In this document: positions 21,363 through 29,826 of the stretch, piece after piece
Position numbering within the stretch: position 1 is the stretch's first letter
Layout: the number at the start of each line of letters is the position of its first letter
IMG/VR virus record: IMGVR_UViG_3300009091_000006
Span: 1 to 43,775 of that record
Strand: one strand, 5' to 3'
Source: a virus
Length of the DNA stretch: 43,775 bases
Notes under the pieces: model-generated
The model's database searches: none
What the model saw: only the letters and a program-made list of their open reading frames with translations
What the model was told of the DNA's origin: nothing
Translations under genes and position numbers: made by a program

Positions 21363-23099
21363 ATGCTGCATAAGAATATAGTACTAGGTGACACTCATCT
21401 TGCTCATAATTGGTCATATGCAAATGCGGCCGCCAGAATAGCAGCTACAGGCTTTGTAGCAGCTGATCTAACAAAATTAGCTCTTCAAACAGATGATAAT
21501 ACCCTCTGGATTCTAACAACTACAACTCCTACCTGGGCTTCTGTAGGAGCTGGTAGTGCTGTACAGAATAACACTGCTGCAGGATGGACCTCTGCTAATC
21601 CTACTCTTGCTGTGGGAGTTATAGGTTATGAGACAGACACTACTAAGTTTAAGATAGGAGACGGAGCCACTGCTTGGACTTCTCTTCCCCACTGGCGCTA
21701 TGTTCCAGAGCATATCACTGTCACTACTATAGGTGGAACTACTGTTCTTACTGCTGAACAGAACAAAGCTACTTCTATAGCAACAGCCGGTTTACTGGTC
21801 AGTAATGCTATTATAGTCACTGATAACACAATGGCTCCCTTTGTTGCGGAGAACCTTAATACAGGAGCTTTCACAACAACCTTTAAAACAGCAGCAGGAA
21901 CAGGTGTAGCAGTGACACAAACTCAGCATCAGCTTCTCTATGCAGATGGAGTTAATGTAGAAGCTGCTTCCTCAGCAGGAGCTGGTAGTGGTGATGCTCT
22001 AGTAGCTAATCCACTTAGTCAGTTTGCAGCAACTACCTCAACTCAACTTGCTGGAGTTATTAGTGATGAGACAGGAACAGGAGCTTTGGTGTTTGCTACT
22101 TCTCCAACCTTAGTAACTCCAGCACTAGGCACTCCTGCCTCTGGTGATCTCAGTAACTGCACTGCTGTGGCTAAACTAGCTACTCTGAATACCTACACTA
22201 AGAATGGAGATCAATCAGTATCAAGTTTGGATACGTCTAAGTTCCGTCGTGGTACATGGAGCGATCCTGGAGTCTTATCTGGAGGCATCTACACGCTACT
22301 TGGTGAGTTATGTATGTGGTACTGGTCTGATAACGTGGCCTTAGATGCATCCGGGAATTTCCTTGGAAGAGATGTTACAGATGCCTGCTTCTTGGTTGCA
22401 TTTACTGAGTCTGGGCTAGAGAAGGTATATTATGCAGCTTCAGATACTGCCGGAGTGGTTCCTACTTGGGTGCTTAAATCTACTATAACTAGAAGCACAG
22501 GAACAGAGAGTTCCTCTGGTAACTTAACAAAGACAGGAACTATTGCAGGAAGTAATATCAGTGCTACAGGAACAGTAGCTGCTGGTTCTGCTAATAGTGG
22601 TACGAATACTGGAGATAACACTGTAGCTACTGCCTTGACTGGCGCCCCGACGATAGAAGTCACTGCGATCAACCTAGGGCACGCAAGTGATACTACTCTC
22701 ACAAGAGTAAGTGCAGGAGTTATCTCGGTAGAGGGTGTGACAATTCCATCTATCTCTTCCACTAATACATTAACAAATAAGAGAGTTACAAGTAGAACTT
22801 CTACAGAAGCTTCCTCAGCTACTCCTACTATCAATACAGATAATGTAGATAAGCACTCGATAACAGCCCTAGCTGTAGATATTACTTCTATGACTACGAA
22901 CCTTACAGGCACTCCCGTAGATGGTGATAGTCTTATTATCGAGATAACAGGGACAGCAGCAAGGGCTATAACTTGGGGGGCTTCCTTTGAGTCTTCTACA
23001 GTCACGCTCCCGGCTACTACTGTAATGACTGCCATGCTCACAGTAGGCTTCTTGTGGAATGCTGCTACTAGCAAATGGCGTTGTGTAGCCGCTGTGTAA
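21363..23099 (+). CDS. Tail fibre / receptor-binding protein, 578 aa
   Basis: A long Ser/Thr/Ala-rich fibre protein. Residues about 75-110 contain NPTLAVGVIGYETDTTKFKI followed by GDGATAWTSLP, a motif of fibre and tropism-determinant N-terminal domains. Fibre-type segments such as TGALVFATSPTLVTPALGTP and GDLSNCT follow, then a central GTWSDPGVLSGGIYTLLGEL and a beta-repeat C-terminus. It probably binds the host surface or supports the glycine-rich protein encoded next. There is no peptidase or intramolecular chaperone motif that I can see. Confidence 0.8.
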   Translation: MLHKNIVLGDTHLAHNWSYANAAARIAATGFVAADLTKLALQTDDNTLWILTTTTPTWASVGAGSAVQNNTAAGWTSANPTLAVGVIGYETDTTKFKIGDGATAWTSLPHWRYVPEHITVTTIGGTTVLTAEQNKATSIATAGLLVSNAIIVTDNTMAPFVAENLNTGAFTTTFKTAAGTGVAVTQTQHQLLYADGVNVEAASSAGAGSGDALVANPLSQFAATTSTQLAGVISDETGTGALVFATSPTLVTPALGTPASGDLSNCTAVAKLATLNTYTKNGDQSVSSLDTSKFRRGTWSDPGVLSGGIYTLLGELCMWYWSDNVALDASGNFLGRDVTDACFLVAFTESGLEKVYYAASDTAGVVPTWVLKSTITRSTGTESSSGNLTKTGTIAGSNISATGTVAAGSANSGTNTGDNTVATALTGAPTIEVTAINLGHASDTTLTRVSAGVISVEGVTIPSISSTNTLTNKRVTSRTSTEASSATPTINTDNVDKHSITALAVDITSMTTNLTGTPVDGDSLIIEITGTAARAITWGASFESSTVTLPATTVMTAMLTVGFLWNAATSKWRCVAAV

Positions 23100-23108
23100 G
23101 GAAAGACT

Positions 23109-23936
23109 ATGAGCCAACTTAAAAAGATAGTGATGTTAATGGCTAAAGTTGGGGTAGCTGGTAATGCCCCTCCTTCTGTAGAATATTTAGTAGTAGCCGG
23201 AGGCGGAGGTGGCGGTTCAGCTAGTTCTGCCTATGGTGGCGGAGCTGGTGCTGGCGCTGGAGGATATAGGACAGCAGCTGGATTAGCAGTATCTGCTGGA
23301 ACTCCTATTACTGTAACAGTAGGAGCTGGCGGAGCTTTTGGAGATGGAACCACAGGAGCTGGTGGTGGGGCTGTTACTGACGGCTCAGTAGGCAATACTT
23401 CCTCTTTTGGAGCTATAACTTCAGATGGAGGTGGTTATGGAGCTAAGGCTGCTATAGATAGAGCAGGTGGCAATGGAGGTTCTGGTGGCGGTGGTACTTC
23501 TGGTACTGGAACTAACGGAGTAGGTGGGACTGCTACAGCAGGACAAGGTAATAATGGAGCTACTGCGACTATTAGTTACAGAGGAGCAGGAGGTGGAGGG
23601 TCTAGTAGTGCCGGCTCTGGTATTACGAAAGGGGCTGGTACATCCAGTAGTATCAGTGGCTCTGCTGTTACTTATGCAGCAGGAGGCACAGGAAGAGATA
23701 ATATCGCAGGAACAGAACCAGCCCCAGCCGGAGCTACGAATAGTGGCAATGGAGGAGATGGCGCAGCTAACCAGAACGGATATACTAGAGATGGAGGAGC
23801 TGGTGGCTCTGGCATAGTTATAATTCGCTATGCAGATACATACGACAATGCAACCTCTGTGACGAATGGAACACTGACAACAGGTGGTGGGTATAAAGTT
23901 TACACATTCCTGACCTCAGGTAGTATTACATTTTAA
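23109..23936 (+). CDS. Glycine-rich tail adhesin, 275 aa
   Basis: After a short N-terminal part the protein becomes a glycine-rich domain: VEYLVVAGGGGGG (about 25-37), many GG/AGG/SGG turns, and a closing GGAGGSGIVIIRYAD (about 233-247). This is the polyglycine-II-type sandwich seen in adhesins of several phages, where loop sequences decide the receptor. A short beta C-terminus ends in GGGYKVYTFLTSGSITF. It follows the fibre gene by 9 bases, and the two probably act together at the tail tip. Confidence 0.85.
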   Translation: MSQLKKIVMLMAKVGVAGNAPPSVEYLVVAGGGGGGSASSAYGGGAGAGAGGYRTAAGLAVSAGTPITVTVGAGGAFGDGTTGAGGGAVTDGSVGNTSSFGAITSDGGGYGAKAAIDRAGGNGGSGGGGTSGTGTNGVGGTATAGQGNNGATATISYRGAGGGGSSSAGSGITKGAGTSSSISGSAVTYAAGGTGRDNIAGTEPAPAGATNSGNGGDGAANQNGYTRDGGAGGSGIVIIRYADTYDNATSVTNGTLTTGGGYKVYTFLTSGSITF

Positions 23937-23955
23937 AGGATTTTAAAGGATTATA

Positions 23956-24291
23956 ATGGCACATTTTGCTGAGATAGATCAAAACAATATAGTTCTTCGT
24001 GTCCTAGTGGTAGATAACGCACATGAAGTAGGAGGTTCTGAGTTCCTTAAGTATGATCTCAACTTAGGAGGAAACTGGGTTCAGACCTCTTATAATGGGA
24101 CTATAAGAAAGAACTTTGCTGGAATTGGTTACTACTACGATAAGAACAGGGATGCTTTTATTCCTCCTACACCTTACCCATCCTGGATTCTAGACGAGAC
24201 TACCTGCCAGTGGATTGCTCCCATTCTCTACCCCACAGATGGTCTATTGTATACTTGGGATGAATCCATTACTAATTGGAGAGTTAACTGA
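23956..24291 (+). CDS. Conserved tail-associated hypothetical protein, 111 aa
   Basis: A 111-aa protein beginning MAHFAEIDQNNIVLRVLVVD and containing NFAGIGYYYDKNRDAFIPP and YPSWILDETTCQW. I recognise this pattern as a common small protein in aquatic phages, usually near fibre genes, whose role is unknown (fibre accessory or base component). It is rich in Trp/Tyr and has no membrane segment. Two TTTTAAAGGA repeats precede its ATG. Confidence 0.8.
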   Translation: MAHFAEIDQNNIVLRVLVVDNAHEVGGSEFLKYDLNLGGNWVQTSYNGTIRKNFAGIGYYYDKNRDAFIPPTPYPSWILDETTCQWIAPILYPTDGLLYTWDESITNWRVN

Positions 24292-24292
24292 G

Positions 24293-24583
24293 ATGAGTTC
24301 TTTCAATAGAAGAAGTTGTGATTGTCCAGCAGGCCATTCTTCTCCCTGCCCTGCATTGCAAGATCATGCCGAGGTAGTCTCTATTATCCACACAGATTTG
24401 ATAGAAATTAAGATGACTCTTCAAGATAATAGAAAAACAGTAGATGCTATGTTAGAGATTCTAACTGCATGGAGTCAAGCTAAAGACTTTATTAAGACTG
24501 TTCAATTACTAGCTGACATAGCTAAATGGTTTGTAGTGCTGGGAGCTACAGTTGGGGCTATTCTTTACTTCTTTAAGAAATGA
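24293..24583 (+). CDS. Small membrane-anchored protein, holin candidate, 96 aa
   Basis: A longer frame begins at 24215 but would overlap the previous gene by 77 bases. The ATG at 24293, one base after that gene's stop, is preferred. The 96-aa product has a Cys-containing N-terminus (RRSCDCPAGHSSPCP), a helical region (DLIEIKMTLQDNRKTVDAM) and a single C-terminal membrane segment WFVVLGATVGAILYFFKK. One C-terminal span after a coiled region is like XhlA-type lysis proteins. It overlaps the DUF5675 gene by 4 bases, supporting a role in lysis. Confidence 0.65.
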   Translation: MSSFNRRSCDCPAGHSSPCPALQDHAEVVSIIHTDLIEIKMTLQDNRKTVDAMLEILTAWSQAKDFIKTVQLLADIAKWFVVLGATVGAILYFFKK

Positions 24584-25008
24584 AAAGAGAGATGAATAAA
24601 GCCCTTCTTCTTCGCCTGAAATCAACAGCCCAAGGAACTCCAGGATCCTTGTATATAGATAATCTCATTCTGCATACTATGGAGCTTCCCTTCCGAGATA
24701 ATATCAAACAAATATCTTGTATTCCTGAAGGAAGTTATATTTGTAAATGGATTAAATCTCCTAAGTTTGGTTGGACTTATCAAGTTACTAATGTTTCTGG
24801 CAGAGGAAATATCCTTATTCATTCTGGTAATTTCGCAGGAAATAAGGACATGGGATTTAAGACTAATAGTCATGGCTGTATTCTACCTTGTGAGAAGTTA
24901 GGAAAAATGGATGGAGTTCTCGCTGGACTTATCTCTAGGCCAGCAGTAAGAAAACTTAACGAAGCAATGAAGATGGAACCTTTTCTTCTCTCTATAAGGA
25001 ATACTTGA
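24580..25008 (+). CDS. DUF5675-family lysis protein (putative peptidoglycan enzyme), 142 aa
   Basis: A 142-aa protein of the DUF5675 type: GSLYIDNLILHTMELPFRDN (22-41), IPEGSY (48-53), NILIHSGN (77-84) and SHGCILP (97-103). The H81 and S-H98-G-C100 arrangement resembles L,D-transpeptidase-like sites, where Cys and His act on the peptide stems of peptidoglycan. It is the only candidate endolysin in the genome and sits among two membrane-protein genes. The activity is inferred; no member is known to me in detail. A second ATG at 24592 with AGAGAG upstream is an equally good start. Confidence 0.75.
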   Translation: MKREMNKALLLRLKSTAQGTPGSLYIDNLILHTMELPFRDNIKQISCIPEGSYICKWIKSPKFGWTYQVTNVSGRGNILIHSGNFAGNKDMGFKTNSHGCILPCEKLGKMDGVLAGLISRPAVRKLNEAMKMEPFLLSIRNT

Positions 25009-25009
25009 A

Positions 25010-25552
25010 ATGCTTGAAATAATCTTAGGAATCTTTGGAAGTGGCGGCTTCGGCTCTATAGTAGGCCTTGTTGGGGGCTACTTTAATCGTAAACTAGATC
25101 TTGAGGCAAAGAAGATAGACCTCGAAGATCATAAACTTCAGCGAGAGCATGAACTCCTCGAAAAAGAAGCTGATCGTAAGTACATGGAAACTGAGTATGC
25201 TAACAAAATCCAAGTAGCTACAGTAGAAGGAGAAACAGCTACTGAGGTTGCAGGATATGACGCCATGGCTGAGTCTTATAAGTTCGCGGCGCCTACCTCG
25301 GCTGATGGCTGGGTAGATAAACTCAGTAAAGTAGTAAGACCTATAATAACCCTCTGCTTCCTTTTAGGAACAACTATCATATTCTGGCAGTTGCAGAAGT
25401 TAGTAGATCAGTTAGGAGTCGCTATTGATCCTAAAGAGACTATGCGTTTATATGTACTTGTTATAGAATGGATTCTCTTTCAAGCCGGTGTTTGCATAGG
25501 CTGGTGGTTTGCAATGCGGCCCGGTAAAGCTCCTACCTTTTTAAGGACTTAA
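25010..25552 (+). CDS. Three-span membrane protein, holin candidate, 180 aa
   Basis: A 180-aa protein with a hydrophobic N-terminal segment (residues 2-24, Gly-rich), a long charged coiled region (KKIDLEDHKLQREHELLEKE, about 35-54) and two further membrane segments (ITLCFLLGTTIIFW, about 112-125; VLVIEWILFQAGVCIGWWFA, about 149-168). It begins one base after the DUF5675 stop. This arrangement is common in podoviral lysis cassettes, where such proteins are annotated as holins or spanin-like. Which function applies cannot be told from sequence alone. Confidence 0.7.
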   Translation: MLEIILGIFGSGGFGSIVGLVGGYFNRKLDLEAKKIDLEDHKLQREHELLEKEADRKYMETEYANKIQVATVEGETATEVAGYDAMAESYKFAAPTSADGWVDKLSKVVRPIITLCFLLGTTIIFWQLQKLVDQLGVAIDPKETMRLYVLVIEWILFQAGVCIGWWFAMRPGKAPTFLRT

Positions 25553-25555
25553 GAA

Positions 25556-25942
25556 ATGGCAACCGCCCAACGCTATCCTCTCTCAACAGCTAGTGGTCAA
25601 GCTATCCCCTTAGAGGTAATTAAGCCTCTAGGGGTTTTACTAGTTGATTTTACGGCAGCTGGTTATATAGCTAATGCTATTCCTGCTGAGTATGTTGACA
25701 AAATCTTCATTGCTTCCTCTTCAGAGGATTGCTATATTGCAGCATCAGCTTCTCCTGTAACTCCAGTAGTAGGAACAGTAGCTGTAGATGTTATCCATGT
25801 GCCAGCCTCCATGATAGTAGCTTTCGTAGGGAACTCAGCCACTCTGAATGTTAGAGGAGTTTCCGCTACTGGTAGAGTCGTTCTACAGATAGTAGATACT
25901 TGGTCAGGTCTAGCTCTTGAGCAGCAAGTTACCAGAATCTAA
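25556..25942 (+). CDS. Beta-rich minor virion protein, 128 aa
   Basis: A 128-aa protein of alternating hydrophobic and polar residues (IPLEVIKPLGVLLVDFTAAG, TVAVDVIHVPASMIVAFVG) ending VVLQIVDTWSGLALEQQVTR. It is likely a compact beta-sandwich, such as a capsid spike or tail component. It starts four bases after the membrane-protein gene and ends 21 bases before the nozzle-like gene. Confidence 0.6.
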   Translation: MATAQRYPLSTASGQAIPLEVIKPLGVLLVDFTAAGYIANAIPAEYVDKIFIASSSEDCYIAASASPVTPVVGTVAVDVIHVPASMIVAFVGNSATLNVRGVSATGRVVLQIVDTWSGLALEQQVTRI

Positions 25943-25963
25943 GAGAAAGAGAAGGAAAACAAA

Positions 25964-28927
25964 ATGGTTCAGCGTGTTAAGATTATAGACGTAACCAAGA
26001 GCTTCGTGGTAGTAGATCCTAACTACTTCCCAGAGAATCAAGGCTATACTCAGAACGAAGATACTCCTGAGAAGATGCCTCCAATTCTTTCTTACGAAGG
26101 TTATAACTTCCTTCCTACAGTCTATGGCTACAGAAGTTACTTCGGGCTTAATTCCACTCTTAATATAACTGCATTAACTTCTAGAGTTGATAGAGTTCTA
26201 GTTCTTCAGAAGGACACTTATCAGAATATCCTAGTAGCTCTCTGTGAAGATGGGATGTGGACTACTACTCCATCCATTGCTTCTTCTGCATGGACTAAGG
26301 TCTCTGCTAGAACTGTCCCAACTGTTGGAACTCATAAGAACTGGAGTTTCTGCATCATAGAGAATACCTTCTATGCCTATAGAGAAGGGGAAACTAATGT
26401 AGATAAGATAACTTATGCTGGAGTTGTCTCTGTCTTTGTTCCTACATTCTTAAACATGGCAGGACAGAAGGGCATCTTTAGAGCAGGGGGAAGATTAGGA
26501 TTCTGGGATTCAGCTAACTCAGTAAGTTGGAGTGACTTAGCAGTCCTTTCTGATTTTACTCCATCTGTAACTACTAGAGCAGGCAATGCTACTTTCAATG
26601 GAGTCAGAGGAAGGATTGTCAATATTCTACAGCAAGGAGATGGCTTCGTTATCTACACAACAAAAGGAATTGTTGGAGTAAGATTCACCAATGACATAGC
26701 CCTTATATGGGAAGCTAACACTGTCTCTGATACAGCTGGTATCGCTTATCCTTTCCAAGTAACTACAGGGATTACTGACATTGAGCATTATGCTTTCACT
26801 AACACAGGTATTAAGAAATTAGGAGCGTTCAATGCTTTAGCTAAGAGTCACCAGTTTGAGGAAGTTCTTACTGATACCTATGATTTGCTGAAAGAGAGTA
26901 ACTCTCCTGTTTACTTAGATTTTATGAATGGGAGATATTTAATTCTTTCTGTGATTGATAATACTTATATAGATGGTAGAGTTAGTTTTAGTTATCATAC
27001 TATAGATACTGTTACTAATAGAGTTTTACAGAATAATGGAGCTTGGACAGGAGCCTATACTACCCCACTAAATGTAGTAGGAATAGTAGGACTTGTTTAT
27101 ACGCCTAGAAGTGTAGCAGCCTCTATCGCTACTAATATGAGTGCAGGCGTTTTAGAGAATGACATTCTGTGGTGGAATTCCACTATAGCCACAGTCTGTC
27201 CTGTGCCTCCGCCTGATATGACAGCAGCAATTCCTTATACCATAGATGCTAGTACCTATCAACATGTTCCTAATACTCCTATCTATATAGGAGTTACATT
27301 CAATTCTAAAAATGCAGTTCCATATACTGATGCTGCTGCTCTTACTACTCTAACAGGAACTGATGTTCTTGCTAGTGTCTCATATGTTAACGGGGGCGCC
27401 AAGATGTGGGGAACCCTTGCAGCTTCCTTAGGACAGAAAGGTGTGCCAGATGAGTTCATGATAGAAGCTTTTTCTGCACAGACAGCAGAGTGGGCTAACT
27501 TTGCAACCATTCAAGCCGCTAATAAAGTGGCTATCGAAGCTATTCCAAACAAAGTAAATACAACCGTAGTAGGTGGAACTGCCTATGCTAGTAGTGCTTT
27601 AGCTCAAACTGCCATAGATGTGTTAGTAGCAGCCGGAGGAGGAACTGGCAGTACTCATCAAGTAGGAGCTGATGTTCTAGTAGGAAGTTTTCTTGATGGA
27701 GGAGGCACACTAGCTGCTCCAGTTGTAACTACTCCACCTTCTATAGGTTTTAATAACTACTCATTGACTAGAACTTTCTTAGGTGGCTGGGATGTAAAGA
27801 AGAGAACTGTTAGGACCTATTCTATAAGAGCTGGAGTCTCTACTGTTTCGATGTATCAAGCAACACTAAATGATCCGAATGGTTCAATAATAGTAGCCAG
27901 TGATTTTCCCTATACTCCAACAGTGAAACTGAGTTTGACGAGTTACTATGAGGCATGGATACAGATACTAGCAGCTGCCCCAAACTTTACTGGAAGATTT
28001 GTTGCATCTCCTGGCTTTACTTATAATTTCAGTAACCCACAGGCATCCCCTGATACTCCTGGTACTGTAACAGGTATATTCTATGATCTATTCCAGACTA
28101 TTCCAGGCCCTGGAGGAGCTGCTGGAACAGCTCAAGCCTTTGGTGTAGGACTAGCTATGGTAAATTCGCTTCCTTACTATATAGACTACTTCGACACAGT
28201 CTCTATTGTAGTAACAGCTAATCCTACAATAACAGCTGACTCTACTTTCACCGCTCAACAACTTAATCTTCGTTGGGCTTACATAGCTCAAGGAGAGCCC
28301 TTAGGTTCCTTCACCTCTCTCCTAGGTTCTCTAACAATCCCAGGCTCAGGAATCAATGGCTCTAGCGTTCTTCCACCTTATGCTAATGTAACAACTCCAG
28401 GTGCAACCTTCTTAATGGACAATGGTTCTATAGCTCCAATCTATCCTACCTTTGTAGGAGCCTTTGTCCTTGATACAGCTCTTAAGAAGTGGGGGAAGTT
28501 CAAAGCAGACTTCAAAACTCTGTTCGATATGGCTCCAGTGAATGCAACAGGGCCTACTGTCTCTTATACTAACTTTGGTGTAGCTATGAGTATGATGGAT
28601 GCCGCCGGGGCTATTAAGATATTCGATACCAATCCAGCAACTTCATGGATTCGTTATGGCAAGATGGGTTACTCAAGACTAGGATTTACTAAAGCTCAGG
28701 AGATTCGAGTTCATTTTAGGAGTTCTTCGACTGGGAATGTTATTCTTGATTCTTCTCTCGATGGCAGGGCTTTAGAACCTACAATGACTATTCCTTTTCC
28801 TTTCACTACTGCTGCAAGCATAGAAGTTGGTTGCTATAATGTAGGAAGGTGGCACACAATAACAGTGTCAGGAAATTGGGATTTACAGTACATGGAGTTT
28901 AGGGCAAACTCTGCTGGTAGAAGGTAA
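25964..28927 (+). CDS. Tail nozzle / stabilisation-type protein, 987 aa
   Basis: A 987-aa virion protein beginning MVQRVKIIDVTKSFVVVDPN, with repeated beta-blade elements (DRVLVLQKDTYQNILVALCE, DGFVIYTTKGIVGVRFTND, LDFMNGRYLILSVIDN). This is typical of podoviral nozzle or tail tubular B-like proteins, which form the distal tail tube as a beta-propeller. The C-terminal half is Ser/Thr/Ala-rich and may carry fibre-docking domains (LDTALKKWGKFKADFKTLF). It is followed by internal virion protein genes, as in T7-like order. The family call is by pattern and context. Confidence 0.75.
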   Translation: MVQRVKIIDVTKSFVVVDPNYFPENQGYTQNEDTPEKMPPILSYEGYNFLPTVYGYRSYFGLNSTLNITALTSRVDRVLVLQKDTYQNILVALCEDGMWTTTPSIASSAWTKVSARTVPTVGTHKNWSFCIIENTFYAYREGETNVDKITYAGVVSVFVPTFLNMAGQKGIFRAGGRLGFWDSANSVSWSDLAVLSDFTPSVTTRAGNATFNGVRGRIVNILQQGDGFVIYTTKGIVGVRFTNDIALIWEANTVSDTAGIAYPFQVTTGITDIEHYAFTNTGIKKLGAFNALAKSHQFEEVLTDTYDLLKESNSPVYLDFMNGRYLILSVIDNTYIDGRVSFSYHTIDTVTNRVLQNNGAWTGAYTTPLNVVGIVGLVYTPRSVAASIATNMSAGVLENDILWWNSTIATVCPVPPPDMTAAIPYTIDASTYQHVPNTPIYIGVTFNSKNAVPYTDAAALTTLTGTDVLASVSYVNGGAKMWGTLAASLGQKGVPDEFMIEAFSAQTAEWANFATIQAANKVAIEAIPNKVNTTVVGGTAYASSALAQTAIDVLVAAGGGTGSTHQVGADVLVGSFLDGGGTLAAPVVTTPPSIGFNNYSLTRTFLGGWDVKKRTVRTYSIRAGVSTVSMYQATLNDPNGSIIVASDFPYTPTVKLSLTSYYEAWIQILAAAPNFTGRFVASPGFTYNFSNPQASPDTPGTVTGIFYDLFQTIPGPGGAAGTAQAFGVGLAMVNSLPYYIDYFDTVSIVVTANPTITADSTFTAQQLNLRWAYIAQGEPLGSFTSLLGSLTIPGSGINGSSVLPPYANVTTPGATFLMDNGSIAPIYPTFVGAFVLDTALKKWGKFKADFKTLFDMAPVNATGPTVSYTNFGVAMSMMDAAGAIKIFDTNPATSWIRYGKMGYSRLGFTKAQEIRVHFRSSSTGNVILDSSLDGRALEPTMTIPFPFTTAASIEVGCYNVGRWHTITVSGNWDLQYMEFRANSAGRR

Positions 28928-28962
28928 TAAGCAACTTAATTCTTTATAAAGGATATTAAATC

Positions 28963-29811
28963 ATGGATACAACTAATGTAGATTCTCAGGGGTTCCCTAT
29001 ATCTACCACTAATTCTGACACAGCACTTAAGCAACAAGCTAACCAGATAGCTTCTCAAACCTTTGGACAACCTGGAACTTCTAAATCAACTACGAATACT
29101 CCTCTGCAAGAGATTACCAATCAGCAGAATATGGATCCACAAAGTCTTGCATCTTTGCAAGCTCTTATTACTATGCTGCAAGGAGGTGGCTCCCTTCAAC
29201 AGAAGGCAGAGATAGCTCGTAAGAAACAGACACAAGACTTAATCCAAGGGATGCTAGGACAGTTCTCTACTGGCCAAGCTTTCACTGATGCTCAAGGACT
29301 TATGGCTCTTAATCTTCAGAAGGCTATGGAGACTAATATGCCTCAAATTCAGAAAGCAGTAGAAGGAGCAGGAACCTCAGCTTCTTCTATGCAGGGACTC
29401 CTTAGTCAGAATATGGCTAGAGATTCTGCACTTGCAGCTTCTGCATTAGGAGCAGAGCAGGCTAAGAGTTATGGAGGAATCACAGCTCAACTTACTAATG
29501 AGTTAGCTGGAATGGCTAGTAATGCATTAGATCCAGTAGGACAGCAACTAATTGCAGCTCTTGGTATTGCTAAGAATGCTGTTAGTAACATACAGAAGAC
29601 AACAACAGGAGGAGGAAAGACTGAGCAAGTAGGAGGAACTTCCGCAGGAACAGGAACTCTAGGAGGAGGAGGAGTGACTGCGCCAGGAATTACCTCATGG
29701 GCAGGTGCAGACGCAGGAGGTGGAACCTCACTAGATCCTAATGTGTATTACTCTAAATTAGGAAAGTCAGGTAGTGGTAATAGTTTGTATGATTTCCTAA
29801 TGACTCAGTAA
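28963..29811 (+). CDS. Putative internal (ejection) protein, 282 aa
   Basis: A 282-aa Gln/Ala/Ser-rich helical protein (SLASLQALITMLQGGGSLQQ, ANQIASQTFGQPGTSKS) with a Gly/Thr-rich second half (AGTGTLGGGGVTAPG). Low-complexity, helical proteins at this place between the nozzle and two large internal proteins are typically gp14-like ejection proteins that enter the cell envelope with the DNA. There are no enzyme motifs. Assignment is positional. Confidence 0.65.
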   Translation: MDTTNVDSQGFPISTTNSDTALKQQANQIASQTFGQPGTSKSTTNTPLQEITNQQNMDPQSLASLQALITMLQGGGSLQQKAEIARKKQTQDLIQGMLGQFSTGQAFTDAQGLMALNLQKAMETNMPQIQKAVEGAGTSASSMQGLLSQNMARDSALAASALGAEQAKSYGGITAQLTNELAGMASNALDPVGQQLIAALGIAKNAVSNIQKTTTGGGKTEQVGGTSAGTGTLGGGGVTAPGITSWAGADAGGGTSLDPNVYYSKLGKSGSGNSLYDFLMTQ

Positions 29812-29826
29812 TAGGAGAATATAATA

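Noticed and set aside
22430-23074. Long minus-strand frame of 214 codons opposite the fibre gene
   Set aside because: It is antisense to a well-supported fibre gene with low-complexity codons, and its Val/Ala/Pro-rich composition follows from the other strand.
21363-23936. Diversity-generating retroelement acting on the fibre genes
   Set aside because: The fibre has a tropism-determinant-like N-terminal motif, but there is no reverse transcriptase gene and no obvious template/variable repeat pair.
24215-24292. Upstream start for the holin-like 96-aa gene
   Set aside because: It would overlap the previous gene by 77 bases; the ATG one base after that gene's stop fits the close spacing seen throughout this unit.
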